Part shown: positions 38,893-46,823 of the stretch, one piece after another | Layout of the letters: each line of letters opens with the position of its first letter | How positions within the stretch are numbered: position 1 is the stretch's first letter | NCBI RefSeq assembly: GCF_029936995.1 | Contig: NZ_JAPYRE010000001.1 | Coordinates: 744,001 to 808,000 of the forward strand | Direction: 5' to 3' | Source of the DNA: Henriciella sp. | GTDB taxonomy: Bacteria; Pseudomonadota; Alphaproteobacteria; Caulobacterales; Hyphomonadaceae | DNA: 64,000 nt | Notes under the pieces: model-generated | Told to the model about the DNA's origin: nothing | The model's input: only the letters and a program-made list of their open reading frames with translations | The model's database searches: none | Position numbers and translations under genes: made by a program

Positions 38893-39669
38893 ATGACTGA
38901 ACCAATCGTTCTCGTCGAACGCGACGGCCCAGTTGCTATCGTTACGCTCAACCGCCCGGATGCGCTGAACGCGCTCAGCCGGGCATTGCGCAAGGAGATC
39001 GTGAAAACCTTTCAGGATCTGGCGAAGGATGACACGGTGCGCGCGGTTGTCCTGACGGGCAAGGGCCGGGCTTTTACGGCCGGGGTCGACCTCAAGGAAG
39101 CTGGCCAGACAGGGTTTGCGCTTGGTGCTGATGGGGGCGAAATCGATCTCGCCAAGGGGCTTGAAGCTTTCCCATGGCCGATCATCGGGGCAATCAACGG
39201 CTTTGCGATTACGGGCGGGTTTGAGCTTGCCTTGATGTGCGATGTCCTGATTGCGTCGGAAGACGCAAAGTTTGCAGACACTCACGCCCGTGTCGGCATC
39301 GTACCGGGCTGGGGGCTGAGCCAGAAACTTTCACGCATGATCGGCATAAGCCGGGCCAAGGAGCTGTCTTTCACGGGCAATTTCCTCACCGCTGATACGG
39401 CTGAACGCTGGGGCCTGGTGAACCGCGTCTGCAAAGCCGATGAACTCCTCCCGGCGGCCATTCAGCTCGGTCATGACATGGCAAGTTGCCAGCCGGACAT
39501 GTTGAAGAAATACAAGCAACTGATCGATGAAGGGTTTGCTGCCACTTATGGCGACTCGCTTGCTCTTGAGATCAAGCGGTCGGCAGAACACGCTGCCAGC
39601 GTTACGGCAGAAAGTGTCGAGGAAGCTCGCAAGGCCGTAACGGAGCGGGGCAGGGGCCAGCAGGGCTGA
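38893..39669 (+). CDS. Crotonase-family protein (enoyl-CoA hydratase-like)
   Basis: A 258-residue crotonase-fold protein. The oxyanion-hole segments GRAFTAGVDLKEA and GFAITGGFELAL are present, with Glu111 in the place of the first catalytic Glu. The second catalytic Glu of enoyl-CoA hydratase, expected in a PExxxG pattern, is His131 here (FADTHARVGIVPGWG), so simple enoyl hydration is doubtful; isomerase or hydrolase activity is possible. GGAGG precedes the ATG. Divergent from the flavoprotein. Confidence 0.88.
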   Translation: MTEPIVLVERDGPVAIVTLNRPDALNALSRALRKEIVKTFQDLAKDDTVRAVVLTGKGRAFTAGVDLKEAGQTGFALGADGGEIDLAKGLEAFPWPIIGAINGFAITGGFELALMCDVLIASEDAKFADTHARVGIVPGWGLSQKLSRMIGISRAKELSFTGNFLTADTAERWGLVNRVCKADELLPAAIQLGHDMASCQPDMLKKYKQLIDEGFAATYGDSLALEIKRSAEHAASVTAESVEEARKAVTERGRGQQG

Positions 39670-39762
39670 TTCCTGTGGTCAGACATGGCTTCACGCGTTG
39701 GTGAAGCAACCGCAAGGCTGGTTGCCGCGTTCTGTTGGTGTAACCACACTGGAGCCATACCC

Positions 39763-40071
39763 ATGCCCCGTCTAACAGTCTCACTCGTCGCAGCGATAGT
39801 TGCGTTGCCTGCCACAGCGCAAATCGCCACCAGCAACGAAGACGGGGCAACCGGCGCCTATTCCAACGAGGTCGATTCATCGTTCACGTCTGAGAGCCGT
39901 TTCGGTCCTCGTACGGCGATTGATGACCTTCGCGCCGATGTCGACCGTGACAAGGAGCAGATTGAGCGCGTACGCCAGAAACTACTCCAGGAGCGCCAGG
40001 CACCGACACGGATTGAACCCTTCGTTCCGCCTCCTGCGCCTGAAGACGAACGCGAACAGCCTGAGCAATAG
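39763..40071 (+). CDS. Small secreted protein of unknown function
   Basis: Start at 39763 gives a signal peptide (MPRLTVSLVAAIVALPATA, cleavage before QIATS) and GGAG lies 8 bases upstream; the frame opens at 39685. The 102-residue precursor has an acidic Ser/Thr-rich segment, a charged helix (DDLRADVDRDKEQIERVRQKL) likely to coil, and a Pro-rich tail (EPFVPPPAPEDE). No family recognised. Confidence 0.55.
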   Translation: MPRLTVSLVAAIVALPATAQIATSNEDGATGAYSNEVDSSFTSESRFGPRTAIDDLRADVDRDKEQIERVRQKLLQERQAPTRIEPFVPPPAPEDEREQPEQ

Positions 40072-40144
40072 TTCAGGCGGCTCAGAGCGCCCGGAGATGC
40101 TGCAACATGTCGGGGCTTGTCCCTGAGGCAGGGCGAGAATCCCC

Positions 40145-40173
40145 TTGTCAGGCCCTGACATATTGGCTGTAAC
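40145..40173 (+). promoter_or_regulatory. Candidate promoter of the thiolase gene
   Basis: TTGTCA (40145-40150), 17-bp spacer, TGTAAC (40168-40173), ending 29 bp before the thiolase ATG. Confidence 0.45.
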
Positions 40174-40202
40174 GCACTCCAATTACCGAGGGAGTGTATA
40201 TC

Positions 40203-41417
40203 ATGAAAGACGTCGTCATCTGTTCGCCACTGAGAACGCCAGTGGCAGGTTTTGGTGGAAGCTTTCGGGACGTGCAGGCGCACGATCTCGCCTCGCATGT
40301 CGTCAAGGAGCTGATGGCGCGAACGAAACTTCCCGCTGAAGCGGTCGATGACAGTGTCTTTGCCCAGTGCTACCCGTCCATGGAAGCGCCAGCGCTAGGC
40401 CGCGTTGCCGCTCTGGATGCGGGACTGACCACAGGCACAGCCGGCATACAGATCGACCGGCGTTGCGGCTCGGGATTGCAGGCAGTCATCTACGCCATCA
40501 TGCAGATTGCGACCGGAGCGAGCGATGTCATGATCGCTGGCGGCGCGGAGAGCATGTCAAATGCGCCTTTCTTCTCGACCAATATGCGCTGGACCATCAA
40601 AGGCGACGGCCTGATGCTGCATGATGGTCTGACACGTGGACGCTACACGGCGGGCGGCAAGAACCATCCTGTCGCTGGCGGCATGATCGAGACGGCCGAG
40701 AACCTCCGCCGGGATTACCAGATTACCCGTGAGGCTCAGGACGAATTCGCCTATAACTCGCATATGAAGGCCGCTGCCGCGCAATCCAGCGGGAAGTTTG
40801 CAGAAGAAATTGTTTCCTACACAGTAAAGGGTCGCAAGAGCGATACCGTGGTAACGGATGATGAGCATATCCGCGCCGACTCATCGCTCGAAAAACTCTC
40901 GAGCCTGCGTGCGATCCGCGGCAAGCAGGACCCTGAATCCACTGTGACAGCAGGGAATGCCTCCGGACAGAATGATGGAGCTGCTGCCTGTATCGTCTGC
41001 ACCCGTGAAGCGGCAGACAAGTATGGCCTCCAGCCTATGGCGCGGTTGGTCTCCTGGTCGGTTGCCGGCGTCGGGCCGGAAGTCATGGGGATTGGCCCGG
41101 TTCCGTCCAGCCAGAAGGCGCTTGAGCGCGCCGGCCTCAAACTGTCAGACATAGACCTGATAGAGCTCAACGAGGCTTTCGCTGCACAGGTGCTTGCCTG
41201 CACGAAGGCGTTGGGTTTCGACGATGAGGATTATGAGCGCCTGAATGTGAACGGGTCCGGAATTTCACTTGGTCACCCGGTGGGCTGCACGGGGGTGCGT
41301 ATCCTTACCACGATGCTGCATGAAATGGAGCGCCGTGAGGCCCGTTACGGTCTTGAGACCATGTGTATCGGCGGTGGTCAGGGGCTTGCTGCAATCTTTG
41401 AGCGGGTAACGGCCTGA
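40203..41417 (+). CDS. Acetyl-CoA C-acyltransferase (thiolase)
   Basis: Thiolases cleave or form 3-ketoacyl-CoA. From the ATG at 40203 (GAGGGAG upstream; a GTG three codons earlier is less likely) the protein has 404 residues. The catalytic residues are in place: Cys88 (DRRCGSGLQAV), His358 (SLGHPVGCTG) and Cys388 (MCIGGGQG). AGGAESMSNAPF and NVNGSGISLGHP are family signatures. Whether it is degradative or biosynthetic is unclear; the nearby crotonase suggests fatty-acid or related CoA-ester degradation. Confidence 0.93.
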   Translation: MKDVVICSPLRTPVAGFGGSFRDVQAHDLASHVVKELMARTKLPAEAVDDSVFAQCYPSMEAPALGRVAALDAGLTTGTAGIQIDRRCGSGLQAVIYAIMQIATGASDVMIAGGAESMSNAPFFSTNMRWTIKGDGLMLHDGLTRGRYTAGGKNHPVAGGMIETAENLRRDYQITREAQDEFAYNSHMKAAAAQSSGKFAEEIVSYTVKGRKSDTVVTDDEHIRADSSLEKLSSLRAIRGKQDPESTVTAGNASGQNDGAAACIVCTREAADKYGLQPMARLVSWSVAGVGPEVMGIGPVPSSQKALERAGLKLSDIDLIELNEAFAAQVLACTKALGFDDEDYERLNVNGSGISLGHPVGCTGVRILTTMLHEMERREARYGLETMCIGGGQGLAAIFERVTA

Positions 41418-41470
41418 GCTGCATTCCCTTGAGCAAGTTCAGCAGCTAGTAGAACTTTCAAGCTGGCCAA

Positions 41471-41557
41471 GCGGGCGTGGCGAAATTGGTAAACGCAAGG
41501 GACTTAAAATCCCTCGGCCGTATGGCCTTGCCGGTTCAAGTCCGGCCGCCCGCACCA
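41471..41557 (+). tRNA. tRNA-Leu (anticodon TAA)
   Basis: An 87-nt class II tRNA with encoded CCA (41555-41557). The acceptor pair GCGGGCG/CGCCCGC is perfect, the anticodon stem AGGGA/TCCCT encloses CTTAAAA with anticodon TAA at 41505-41507, the variable arm is CGGCCGTATGGCCTTG-like, and the T loop is TTCAAGT. It reads UUA and, by wobble, UUG codons, which are rare in this GC-rich genome. Confidence 0.97.
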
Positions 41558-41574
41558 TCAGGTTTCCCGATATT

Positions 41575-41901
41575 TTATGAAATACGGTTGTCATCTTCAC
41601 GTGGTTGCTGCTCAGCAATCGCGTCGACATCCATCTTGCATTCAGGAGTATCGTTCAGAGCCGACTGGCTAACGATGAGTGCAGAGCGCACATCACCATT
41701 ATCCTCCGTAATCGGCAGGGCATAATTTCCGGTATCATGTCCGAAGTCCGACCGTACAGGTATGAGGGAAATGCCCGTTTCGCAGGCTTGCGTCACCGTC
41801 GCCTTTTCAGCCGATGTGAGATGCACTTCTCCTGCCAGAGCAGGGCCACTGGCAAGTATGCCGGCTGACAGGGCTGCAAGGATCATTCTGGAAACGGTCA
41901 T
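41575..41901 (-). CDS. Small secreted protein, likely general stress regulon member
   Basis: No family recognised. The 108-residue precursor has a signal peptide (MTVSRMILAALSAGILASGPALA, cleavage before GEVHL) and two Cys in the mature part (TQACETG, PECKMD) that could form a disulphide. An EcfG-type promoter lies 35 bp upstream of the ATG, with exact -35 and -10 boxes. It follows the tRNA-Leu convergently. Confidence 0.65.
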   Translation of the reverse strand: MTVSRMILAALSAGILASGPALAGEVHLTSAEKATVTQACETGISLIPVRSDFGHDTGNYALPITEDNGDVRSALIVSQSALNDTPECKMDVDAIAEQQPREDDNRIS

Positions 41902-41935
41902 TCTGATATGTCCAGTCTGGTTGAACTCTGGAATG

Positions 41936-41960
41936 AACGTCAGCCTGCAATAATTGTTCC
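41936..41960 (-). promoter_or_regulatory. EcfG-type promoter for the small secreted protein
   Basis: On the minus strand: GGAAC (41960-41956), 16-bp spacer, CGTT (41939-41936), an exact match to the alphaproteobacterial EcfG consensus with the same spacing as the boxes before the YqjD-like, DUF7218 and entericidin genes. Confidence 0.72.
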
Positions 41961-42030
41961 TCCTGGAACTGCGAATAAGTAAGCAATTTTTAATCTGCCA
42001 CCCGGTCCGCCAGCGACGGCTTCAGGCGAA

Positions 42031-42687
42031 TCATCCTGTGCGAATCAGGATGAAAACAAACACCGAGTACAACGTTGACAGTGTGATGAATTTTCCTGCG
42101 GAAGCGAGCATGAATGGCCGCAGGTCATGCCAGCTTGTCTCACGCGCAATATTGGCGACCTCACGTGCAATTTCCTTGGTCATCTCGTCCATATTGTGCC
42201 CGCCCAGCGCGAGCATGATTTTGGTTGTCCGACCGGGTTCGAGTTCGCCAACCTCTTCCAGGACCTGTTCAAACACGAGGGCAGCGACGACCTCCCCGAC
42301 TGTCTTGCGGGGCCGCCAGCCATAATCATGCAGTTTCGTGGCAATCAGCCGGACGGTGGGGAAAAAAACGATAATGTCCCGAATCAGGAAAATCGCGATC
42401 AGCAGGATCGTGACAATTGTAAATGCCAGGTGCGGGTAAAGTCCCAGACGATAGCCCAGCCAGGTCATCATCAGGAGCAAGGCTTTCACAAAAACAGTCT
42501 TTACGAACTGCGTTATGCTTTCCCGGAGATAGTCTTCGGCATGGCCCCTGATGCGATCGCGTGCATCCTCGGCAGCTTGGTGGATTATGGATTGCTTCTT
42601 GCGGTTGATCGCGCCGGAGATCACCTTCCGGCCAATCGTCACGCCCGTGGTCAGGGCTGACACAAAAAGAAAGGTTGCTCTCAACAT
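42031..42687 (-). CDS. Membrane protein of unknown function
   Basis: A 218-residue protein with hydrophobic stretches near residues 2-18 (weak), 68-105 (two segments, KALLLMMTWLGYRLGLYPHLAFTI...) and 197-216, separated by charged, helix-forming regions. No family recognised. It lies downstream of the YqjD/YqjE-like pair on the same strand, 69 bp away. An inverted repeat (42674-42718) brackets its ribosome binding site and start codon. Confidence 0.65.
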   Translation of the reverse strand: MLRATFLFVSALTTGVTIGRKVISGAINRKKQSIIHQAAEDARDRIRGHAEDYLRESITQFVKTVFVKALLLMMTWLGYRLGLYPHLAFTIVTILLIAIFLIRDIIVFFPTVRLIATKLHDYGWRPRKTVGEVVAALVFEQVLEEVGELEPGRTTKIMLALGGHNMDEMTKEIAREVANIARETSWHDLRPFMLASAGKFITLSTLYSVFVFILIRTG

Positions 42688-42718
42688 CCATGTCTCCCGG
42701 ACTTAGGGTGAGAGCAAC
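42674..42718 (-). promoter_or_regulatory. Inverted repeat enclosing the ribosome binding site and start codon
   Basis: GTTGCTCTCA (42674-42683) and TGAGAGCAAC (42709-42718) are perfectly complementary over 10 bp. The 25-nt loop of the mRNA hairpin would contain the GGGAG site and the ATG at 42687. It could control translation of the 218-aa membrane protein. Confidence 0.45.
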
Positions 42719-42756
42719 TGACTTGTCTGTCTACTACTGTCTCAGGCATGAGCTGT

Positions 42757-43155
42757 TTACATCAGCTCATCCATGATCTTCTGCAAGCCTTTTGATGCCT
42801 GATCCGGGTTGCTGACCAGAAGGTATCCCGCTGCCAGAGCCATTGATGCCGCGGTAAGGGGCCTCTTTTCGACAAGAGATGAAATCGCGTCAAAGGGAAG
42901 CTCTGCAAGCATGTCTGCGGTCGCATGTTCGAACTGGTCGAGCTCTTCTTCAGTCGATTTTCCCGGCTTCAGGAAAACGAGCACACAGATACATGCCACG
43001 AAAAGCAGCACAGAAGCTGCCGTTACGGTGGCCCAGAGAAGCCCCATCACCGGTATCAGCGCGAGCACTCCAGCCACCGTCAAAGCGGTGGTGCCGGCAA
43101 GCCCGAAAAAGGCCGCACCGGCACCCGCAATTATTCTGAGTTTTGCAGCATCCAT
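42757..43155 (-). CDS. YqjE-like small membrane protein (holin superfamily III type)
   Basis: A 132-residue protein with two adjacent N-terminal membrane segments (about residues 10-35 and 37-63), then an acidic amphipathic region and a short hydrophobic stretch (AASMALAAGYLLV). Position 9 bp after the YqjD-like gene matches the E. coli yqjD-yqjE pair, whose products are membrane proteins of the stationary phase. Family assignment rests on layout and neighbour, not on a strong motif. Confidence 0.6.
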   Translation of the reverse strand: MDAAKLRIIAGAGAAFFGLAGTTALTVAGVLALIPVMGLLWATVTAASVLLFVACICVLVFLKPGKSTEEELDQFEHATADMLAELPFDAISSLVEKRPLTAASMALAAGYLLVSNPDQASKGLQKIMDELM

Positions 43156-43164
43156 TACGGCGGC

Positions 43165-43509
43165 CTATTTGCGGCGCAGTGCTGCAAGAAGGACCCCTGT
43201 GCCGAAGGCAATGCCGACAGCTGCCATGGGATTTTCACGGACCTGCGTTTCCACATAGTCCTTGGCTGAATTGGCGCGTTTCGTAGCCTTTTCGGCATAG
43301 TCGCGTCCACGTTCGAGATTCTTGTCGAACTCGACCGAGGATCTGCCTTTGACATATTTGCTCGAATTGCTTGCAAGAGAACTGATATCCTCACGAAGCT
43401 GAGCAATGTCCTGCTTCAGGGCATCGTAATCCTGTTGAGCTGCTTTCGCTGCGTCTGCTGCCATATCTTTAGCCCCATTGCTTTTGGTTGTTGTCGTTTT
43501 GGTCGCCAT
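43165..43509 (-). CDS. DUF883 / YqjD-ElaB family protein
   Basis: Start at 43509 (MATKTTTTKSNGAKDM) is supported by GAGGAG seven bases upstream; 114 residues. A Lys/Ala/Asp-rich soluble helix region ends in VETQVRENPMAAVGIAFGTGVLLAALRRK, the C-terminal membrane anchor typical of YqjD, ElaB and YgaM. E. coli YqjD anchors ribosomes to the inner membrane in stationary phase. An exact EcfG-type promoter lies 40 bp upstream, so it is probably a stress-regulon gene. Confidence 0.85.
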   Translation of the reverse strand: MATKTTTTKSNGAKDMAADAAKAAQQDYDALKQDIAQLREDISSLASNSSKYVKGRSSVEFDKNLERGRDYAEKATKRANSAKDYVETQVRENPMAAVGIAFGTGVLLAALRRK

Positions 43510-43548
43510 TGTGTGTAACTCCTCAGAGCTTAGATCACTTGATTGATA

Positions 43549-43573
43549 AACGAGGAGGTCTCCGCGTCGTTCC
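43549..43573 (-). promoter_or_regulatory. EcfG-type promoter of the YqjD/YqjE-like operon
   Basis: On the minus strand: GGAAC (43573-43569), 16-bp spacer, CGTT (43552-43549). Exact match to the EcfG consensus; transcription would start about 30 bp before the ATG. Confidence 0.75.
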
Positions 43574-43615
43574 ATTGTTGCGGCTATTGCCTGCGAATAT
43601 TCAGGAACACCGGAG

Positions 43616-44410
43616 ATGGACGCAGAGTTCAGAGTAGGCATGAGTGTGTTCAAGAGACGATTGGCCCAGTACGTTCAGCTCGAGAGTGATGCCTGGACAT
43701 TATTCGATGAGCTGGAGCGTCAGGATAACGTCTTCCGTGCGGGAGAAGACATTATCCAGGCCGGGGAGAAGGCAAACGAGGTTTTTATCCTTCAGTCAGG
43801 ATGGGCTATTCGTTACAGGCTGCTTGAGGACGGGCGCCGACAGATTGTGAATTTCATGCTTCCCGGAGACGTGTTCGACCTGCAGGCTCTCGCAGATCTT
43901 CAGGCCGATCACTCCGTGACCGCCATTACCGAATGTCATGTAGCAATTATTCCCTCAAATCCCTTTATCGCCATGCTTCAGGGATCAGGCAGACTGGCTT
44001 CGGCTTTCTGGTGGTCGGCGGTCCAGGAGGAATCCATTCTGCGTGAGCAGATTGTACGCATCGGGCGCAGGTCGGCGCGAGAGCGAATCGGACACCTGCT
44101 GCTTGAGCTGCACCGCCGCTATATCGGCGCGACAGGCGACGAGGTCGACCGCTTGAACATGCCGCTCACACGCGCGGACATTGCCGATGCCCTAGGCCTT
44201 ACCCCGGTTCATGTATCCCGGACGATGTCGGCCATGCGCCGCTCGGGTCTTATCAAGGAAGAAAAAGGCTCAATCACGCTTGAGGACCGGGACCGTCTGG
44301 CGCGTCTGTCCTATTTTGATGTGGATTATCTGCACCTGAGAAAGCTCAACCTGCTGAGTGCTGAGGTTATGCCAGAAGATAGCGCTACGGGGGAACTGGG
44401 CGACAGCTAG
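43616..44410 (+). CDS. Crp/Fnr-family transcription regulator
   Basis: The 264-residue frame has an N-terminal cNMP-type beta roll (GEDIIQAGEKANEVFILQSGWAIRYRLLEDGRRQIVNFMLPGDVF, residues 42-88 in outline), a dimer helix and a C-terminal winged HTH with RADIADALGLTPVHVSRTMSAMRRSGLI. No N-terminal Cys cluster is present, so it is not an FNR-type oxygen sensor. A start at 43640 (MSVFKRRLAQYV) is also possible. Divergent from the EcfG-controlled YqjD gene and next to the stress-response genes, so a role in that response is plausible. Confidence 0.88.
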   Translation: MDAEFRVGMSVFKRRLAQYVQLESDAWTLFDELERQDNVFRAGEDIIQAGEKANEVFILQSGWAIRYRLLEDGRRQIVNFMLPGDVFDLQALADLQADHSVTAITECHVAIIPSNPFIAMLQGSGRLASAFWWSAVQEESILREQIVRIGRRSARERIGHLLLELHRRYIGATGDEVDRLNMPLTRADIADALGLTPVHVSRTMSAMRRSGLIKEEKGSITLEDRDRLARLSYFDVDYLHLRKLNLLSAEVMPEDSATGELGDS

Positions 44411-44417
44411 GGTCGCC
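44399..44417. other. Hairpin spanning the stops of two convergent genes
   Basis: GGCGAC and GTCGCC form a perfect 6-bp stem with a 7-nt loop that contains the Crp/Fnr stop codon, the arm reaching the stop of the convergent dehydrogenase. No T-run, so at most a weak terminator or an mRNA end stabiliser. Confidence 0.3.
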
Positions 44418-45643
44418 TAGGCCTCGAACAGTCCCTGGGCCTCGGCAATCGCATTCAGGTCCCGCAGGGCATACAGGGTCGCGGCAAGACGCCAGTCGCC
44501 TTCACATTCATTCACCGTTGCGGCGATTGCATCGGCTGAGGTCATAAGCCGGTCACGCCACATTTCTTCAACGTTATCGAGGTTTTCCTTGCCACCCTTG
44601 CGGTAGCCGAGCCATTCCAGATAGGAGGCGCATACGCCGCCCGAATTGAAGACTATGTCCGGGCCGATCTTGATATTCTTGCGCGCGAGTATGTCATCGG
44701 CTTCGGGGCTGACCGCCGCGTTTGCAATCTCGAGCACCATGGCACAGTTCAGGTCCGTGGCATTTGCAGATGTGACCGCATCCGAAATGGCAGCCAGACA
44801 AAGAATATCGGCCTCCTGTTTCAGGATGGCTTCCGGCGCATCGGAATATTCAAGCATGCCGTCCGCTTTTTCCTGACTGACCTTTTCGACATCTAGCCCG
44901 TCACCGTTGGCCACAACACCCTGGCTGTCAGCCATGGCCACAATCCTTGCCCCGCATTCGGCTGCACTTCGGGCAAATTGCAATCCGGCCTTGCCGATGC
45001 CCTGTACGGCAATCCGGCATCCATTGAGTTCAAGTCCGTAGTCGCTGGCCAGTCGCTCCAGTATCAGCACTGCTCCACGTCCGGTTGCACCTTGCCGTAA
45101 AGCCAGACCGCCAACATCTTCAGGTTTGCCTGTCACGGCACCACGACCGTCATCATTTTCGTGCATATCAATGCCCGCGATCATGGCTTCCATATCTTCC
45201 TTGGAGGTCGCCACATCGGGGGCGGCGACGTCATGATCGGGGCGCAGGATGTCCGAGAACAGTTCGCCATAGGCTTCTGCGAGCTGGTAGCGCTCCTTGG
45301 TCGAGAGACTGCCGGGATCAATACGCACAGCACCTTTTGCCCCGCCAAACGGCAGGTCGAGAAGAGCGCACTTCAAGGTCATCAGGAAACCAAGCCTGGA
45401 AACTTCATCGGCACTGGCATCGGGCGCAAAGCGCACGCCGCCTTTCGTTGGCCCTTTCAGGATGCTGTAGCGACAGCGCCAGGCTCTCGCATACTGGTTT
45501 TTCCCGTCGGCTCTCCGAAGCGTAAGCTCCCGCTCGATAATTTCGTGCGGGAGCGACAGCAGACGTTTTATCTGTTTCAGGTCAGGATCGGCCTCTGCAG
45601 CCTGATCCATACGTGAAACAGAGCTTTTCAGTAGTGGATTCAT
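44417..45643 (-). CDS. Glu/Leu/Phe/Val dehydrogenase family protein
   Basis: A 408-residue NAD(P)-dependent amino-acid dehydrogenase, probably glutamate dehydrogenase. Substrate-site Lys residues are in GPTKGGVRF and MTLKCALLDLPFGGAKGAV, and the catalytic Asp in AAPDVATSKEDM; TGKPEDVGG follows. The dinucleotide fold has GIGKAG in place of the common GFGNVG, and the usual EGANGPTTPEAD reads EIANAAVSPEAD, so coenzyme or substrate may differ. It lies 45 bp downstream of phyR on the same strand. Confidence 0.88.
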   Translation of the reverse strand: MNPLLKSSVSRMDQAAEADPDLKQIKRLLSLPHEIIERELTLRRADGKNQYARAWRCRYSILKGPTKGGVRFAPDASADEVSRLGFLMTLKCALLDLPFGGAKGAVRIDPGSLSTKERYQLAEAYGELFSDILRPDHDVAAPDVATSKEDMEAMIAGIDMHENDDGRGAVTGKPEDVGGLALRQGATGRGAVLILERLASDYGLELNGCRIAVQGIGKAGLQFARSAAECGARIVAMADSQGVVANGDGLDVEKVSQEKADGMLEYSDAPEAILKQEADILCLAAISDAVTSANATDLNCAMVLEIANAAVSPEADDILARKNIKIGPDIVFNSGGVCASYLEWLGYRKGGKENLDNVEEMWRDRLMTSADAIAATVNECEGDWRLAATLYALRDLNAIAEAQGLFEA

Positions 45644-45657
45644 ACAGGGTCTGAATC

Positions 45658-45675
45658 CCGCCTGCGGACAGGCGG
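45658..45675 (-). other. Hairpin between phyR and the dehydrogenase gene
   Basis: CCGCCTG and CAGGCGG pair perfectly over 7 bp with a CGGA/TCCG loop. It sits in the 45-bp gap after phyR; no T-run follows, so it is a processing or partial termination candidate. Confidence 0.4.
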
Positions 45676-45688
45676 AACCTATCCTCTA

Positions 45689-46480
45689 TTATTCCGCCGC
45701 GACCGATTGCTCGGACGGGTGGAAGAACAGGGCCTGACCGATCGCTGCCTTTACCGTGTTTTCCTGGAAAGGCTTCGGGATGAGATAGGTCGGCTCGGGG
45801 CGCTCACCGGTCAGCAGGCGTTCCGGGAAGGCCGTAATGAAGATGATCGGAACATTGATTTCCTGGAGAATGTCATGCGCGGCATCAATCCCCGAGGAAT
45901 TGTCTGCGAGTTGGATGTCGCACAGGATGAGACCGGGTGGATTTGCCTTGGCCATGGCGACGGCCTCCGTGTGGGTCGTTGCATTGCCGGTCACTTCATG
46001 ACCAAGTTCCTCGACCAGGCTCTCAAGGTCTGCCGCAATGATCGGCTCATCCTCGATGATGAGCACCTTGGTTTTCAGTGTCGATTCAATGTCGGTATGA
46101 GCCTTGGCAATAAGCTCTTCAATCTGCTGGACGGATTTTCCGAGAATAGTTGCCGCTTCGCTGACCTGGAAACCCTCAAGAGCCGTCAGCAGGAATGCCT
46201 GACGCTCCACGGGGGCAAGCGCCTGCAGGCGTGACTCTGGCGATACGGCCGAACCATCAGGCTGCTCGAGACGAGCGCCTGTCGATCCCCATATGACATG
46301 AAAGAAACGATAGAGGGCCTGACGCGGGGGCAGTTCTTCGCTGACCTGACTGGGATCTTCAGCAAGTGCTGTCAGTGAGGCGCGAATGTAGGAATCACCG
46401 CTTTCCTGACTGCCTGTAAGAGCCCGTGCATACCTGCGCAGATAGGGCAGGTGGGGACCGAACTGTTCGACAAGACTCAT
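45689..46480 (-). CDS. phyR: General stress response anti-anti-sigma factor PhyR
   Basis: PhyR controls the alphaproteobacterial general stress response: when phosphorylated, its sigma-like domain captures NepR and frees EcfG. The 263-residue protein has an N-terminal sigma-like domain (residues 1-130, with HLPYLRRYARALTGSQESGDSY and EAATILGKSVQQIEELIAKAH) and a C-terminal receiver with acidic Glu143-Asp144, phosphoacceptor Asp188 (LILCDIQLADNSSG), and the FITAFPERLLTG...LIPKPF (Lys236) signature of its class. Divergent from nepR-ecfG, the canonical arrangement. I found no EcfG box on its own side of the gap. Confidence 0.96.
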   Translation of the reverse strand: MSLVEQFGPHLPYLRRYARALTGSQESGDSYIRASLTALAEDPSQVSEELPPRQALYRFFHVIWGSTGARLEQPDGSAVSPESRLQALAPVERQAFLLTALEGFQVSEAATILGKSVQQIEELIAKAHTDIESTLKTKVLIIEDEPIIAADLESLVEELGHEVTGNATTHTEAVAMAKANPPGLILCDIQLADNSSGIDAAHDILQEINVPIIFITAFPERLLTGERPEPTYLIPKPFQENTVKAAIGQALFFHPSEQSVAAE

Positions 46481-46565
46481 TATTACCCTCTTTGATTACA
46501 TTTCCCCTTGTAACTCGTTTCTCTGTTGAAGGTTGCAAGTAACTGCAGAAAAATTTCTGTTTGAT

Positions 46566-46589
46566 GGAACCTTGTTTCTTTCACGGGTT
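46566..46589 (+). promoter_or_regulatory. Probable EcfG-type promoter of nepR-ecfG
   Basis: GGAAC (46566-46570), 15-bp spacer, GGTT (46586-46589). One mismatch to CGTT and spacing one base shorter than the other boxes here. EcfG autoregulation through nepR is standard in this class. Confidence 0.5.
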
Positions 46590-46623
46590 TAATGCGAAGA
46601 GATCAAAATATTCTCGGGGTCCC

Positions 46624-46815
46624 ATGAGTAATAGAGTTAACATGATGAGTGACGAAGCGAAGCCGGATGTCGAAACAGAGCGTTCTCGCAAAGTCCGGCA
46701 AAGACGCCTCGGCGATCAGCTACGCCGTATTTACGAAGACGTTACAACTGAGCCTGTTCCGGACGAGTTTCTGAACCTGCTTGAGCAGGCAGACCAATCC
46801 TCCAACAAGAAATAG
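46624..46815 (+). CDS. nepR: Anti-sigma factor NepR
   Basis: NepR binds EcfG and keeps it inactive until phosphorylated PhyR takes NepR away. The core RRLGDQLRRIYEDVTTEPVPDEFLNLLEQAD (residues in part: LGDQLRRIYEDVTTEPVPDE) carries the family pattern of two amphipathic helices joined by EPVP. Starts at 46624 (63 residues) and 46645 (MSDEAKPDVE, 56 residues) are both possible; an earlier TTG or ATG at 46561-46564 would lie within the promoter. Followed 8 bp later by ecfG. Confidence 0.9.
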   Translation: MSNRVNMMSDEAKPDVETERSRKVRQRRLGDQLRRIYEDVTTEPVPDEFLNLLEQADQSSNKK

Positions 46816-46823
46816 AGACTGCA

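Noticed and set aside
41471-41557. tRNA-Leu as an attachment site for a mobile element
   Set aside because: No integrase, no repeated tRNA 3' end and no composition change downstream in the window.
43604-43629. GGAAC-N17-AGTT on + before the Crp/Fnr gene
   Set aside because: The -10 box mismatches and would place the start of transcription inside the gene.
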